Shown: positions 4,423-5,392 of the stretch, in pieces
Numbering within the stretch: the first letter of the stretch is position 1
Layout of the letters: each line of letters opens with the position of its first letter
DNA from: IMCC26077 sp044344975
Lineage (GTDB): Bacteria > Actinomycetota > Actinomycetes > Nanopelagicales > Nanopelagicaceae
Assembly (NCBI GenBank): GCA_044344975.1
Contig: JBIJBY010000088.1
Location: forward strand, 1-5,392
Length of the DNA stretch: 5,392 bases
Direction: 5' to 3'
Position numbers and translations under genes: made by a program
The notes under the pieces: generated by a model
What the model saw: only the letters and a program-made list of their open reading frames with translations
The model's database searches: none
Told to the model about the DNA's origin: nothing

Positions 4423-5392
4423 CTAGCTCTTCTTTCCATCCTCTTCATCATCTGACCCAGTGATGCGACCAGCATGAGCTCTTGCCTCAGGATCGCGCTT
4501 GGATTTCACCAAGCTAGCAACGGTAGAAACAATCAAAATCAGAGCAATGACTGCAAGGCTCCAGAGAGTAGGAATTTTCGGTACTTCGGTATAAATCTCG
4601 TGCACGAAGGTAAGCACAAGTTTAATGCCAATGAAAATCAGAATTATGGAGAGACCAAGTGAGAGATAGATCAATTTATCTAATAAGCCTTTGAGCAAGA
4701 AGTAGAGCGCGCGTAACCCAAGGAGTGCAAACGCATTAGCTGCAAAGACAAGGAACGCCTCAGATGTAACGCCGAAAGTTGCCGGAATTGAGTCGAGTGC
4801 GAAGAGAAGATCTGTTGCACCGATGGAAATCATCACTAGAAACATAGGAGTTGCAAAGCGCTTGCCATTTTGCCGAATAAACAATTTCGTTCCGTGATAC
4901 TCGTCAACTGTCGCCATCCGCTTGCGCACCCGCTTGATAATGAAATTCTCGCTTGGATCTGGATCTTCGTCCCAGTGTCTAAACAGACCCACTCCGGTCC
5001 AGATTAAGATTGCGCCGAAGATTACGAAGGTAAAGCTGAAGGCTGCTAGAGCTGCGGCACCGATAGCGATGAATATTGCACGGAGCACCAACGCGAGCAT
5101 CACGCCAATAAGTAGAACTCGTTGGTGGTAAATAGAAGGTACGGCAAATTGAGTCAAAATGATGACGAAGACGAAGAGATTATCGACCGATAGGGATTTC
5201 TCGACTAGATAGGCAGCAAAATATTCTGTTCCAAATTGAGAGCCATAGGAAGACCAAACCCAGACTCCAAAACCCACAGCTATGCCGATATAGAAAATCG
5301 ACCAGAGAGTCGCCTCTTTGAACATGACATCATGCGGCTTGCTGCTTACGGTGAAGAGATCTACAAGAATTAGCGCTGCGATGGCTCCGATA
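4423..5392 (-). CDS. TerC-family integral membrane protein, N-terminus outside window
   Basis: This is a multi-spanning membrane protein of the TerC/Alx family, whose characterised members export Mn2+ or handle metal stress; the name comes from tellurite resistance loci. The frame stays open to the window edge, giving 322 visible residues (numbered here from the first whole codon). The ATG at 5325 is internal: the 22 residues before it include LILVDLF, the end of a first membrane helix, and SSKPHDV, the usual lead-in to the KEATLWSIFYI block. Family hallmarks are VEKSLSVDNLFVF (Glu64, Asp70, Asn71) and ATDLLFALDSIPATFGVT (Asp194, Asp200), whose acidic residues lie in membrane segments and are thought to bind the metal. 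A soluble loop with DEDPDPSEN separates the two halves. The tail (KSKRDPEARAHAGR, then an acidic GSDDEEDGKKS) is cytoplasmic-looking. The family is certain; tellurite resistance itself should not be assumed. The true start and promoter lie beyond the window. Confidence 0.93.
   Translation of the reverse strand, partial: IGAIAALILVDLFTVSSKPHDVMFKEATLWSIFYIGIAVGFGVWVWSSYGSQFGTEYFAAYLVEKSLSVDNLFVFVIILTQFAVPSIYHQRVLLIGVMLALVLRAIFIAIGAAALAAFSFTFVIFGAILIWTGVGLFRHWDEDPDPSENFIIKRVRKRMATVDEYHGTKLFIRQNGKRFATPMFLVMISIGATDLLFALDSIPATFGVTSEAFLVFAANAFALLGLRALYFLLKGLLDKLIYLSLGLSIILIFIGIKLVLTFVHEIYTEVPKIPTLWSLAVIALILIVSTVASLVKSKRDPEARAHAGRITGSDDEEDGKKS

Noticed and set aside
4404..4432. GAAGAG and CTCTTC inverted repeat spanning the convergent AlkD-like/TerC stops as a bidirectional terminator
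   Set aside because: The stem is only 6 base pairs with a 17-base loop and few G-C pairs. It is well placed, but too weak to list as a feature.
1..5392. Mobile element, CRISPR array, tRNA or riboswitch
   Set aside because: No transposase, integrase, regular repeats, tRNA-like fold or structured leader is visible, and nearly every base belongs to a recognisable protein gene.

Overview
This is a gene-dense chromosomal window with seven protein-coding genes. Two are cut by the window edges. Only about 88 bases (gaps of 46, 38 and 4 bases) lie outside coding sequence, and no stretch over 300 bases lacks a gene. I see no rRNA, tRNA, CRISPR array, insertion sequence or attachment site. By eye GC is in the mid-40s percent. 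The gene families look actinobacterial: a GAF-LuxR regulator, an arsenate reductase of the mycothiol-dependent type, an arsenic-type aquaporin and a TerC protein. Promoters that suit leaderless mRNAs point the same way. The tight packing and moderate GC suggest a streamlined actinobacterium, for example the freshwater acI/Nanopelagicales group. That placement is inference, because no marker gene is present.

Layout. Bases 1-631 (+) hold the C-terminal part of a GAF-LuxR regulator. Its stop codon overlaps by one base the start of an SGNH/GDSL hydrolase (631-1785, +), so the two are probably translationally coupled. The hydrolase runs tail to tail into arsC (1763-2182, -) with a 23-base overlap. 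Going upstream on the minus strand, arsC overlaps by 11 bases the end of an aquaporin-family channel gene (2172-2822, -). A classical SDR oxidoreductase (2869-3663, -) lies 46 bases further upstream. A 38-base divergent intergenic region separates the SDR from an AlkD-like DNA alkylation repair protein (3702-4418, +). That gene converges, with a 4-base gap, on a TerC-family membrane protein (4423 to beyond 5392, -) whose N-terminus lies outside the window.

Functional picture. The aquaporin and ArsC form a compact arsenate detoxification pair: ArsC reduces arsenate to arsenite and the channel lets arsenite leave the cell. No ArsR repressor and no Acr3 or ArsB pump lies in the window. The order channel-then-reductase is the same as in the natural aquaporin-ArsC fusion proteins I recall from actinobacteria. 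TerC (probably Mn2+ export or metal homeostasis) and the AlkD-like protein add a loose stress-response flavour, but their orientations show they are separate transcription units. I found no convincing wholly new system. The most interesting points are the overlapping channel/arsC pair, the altered selectivity residues of the channel, and the short divergent region with candidate leaderless promoters.
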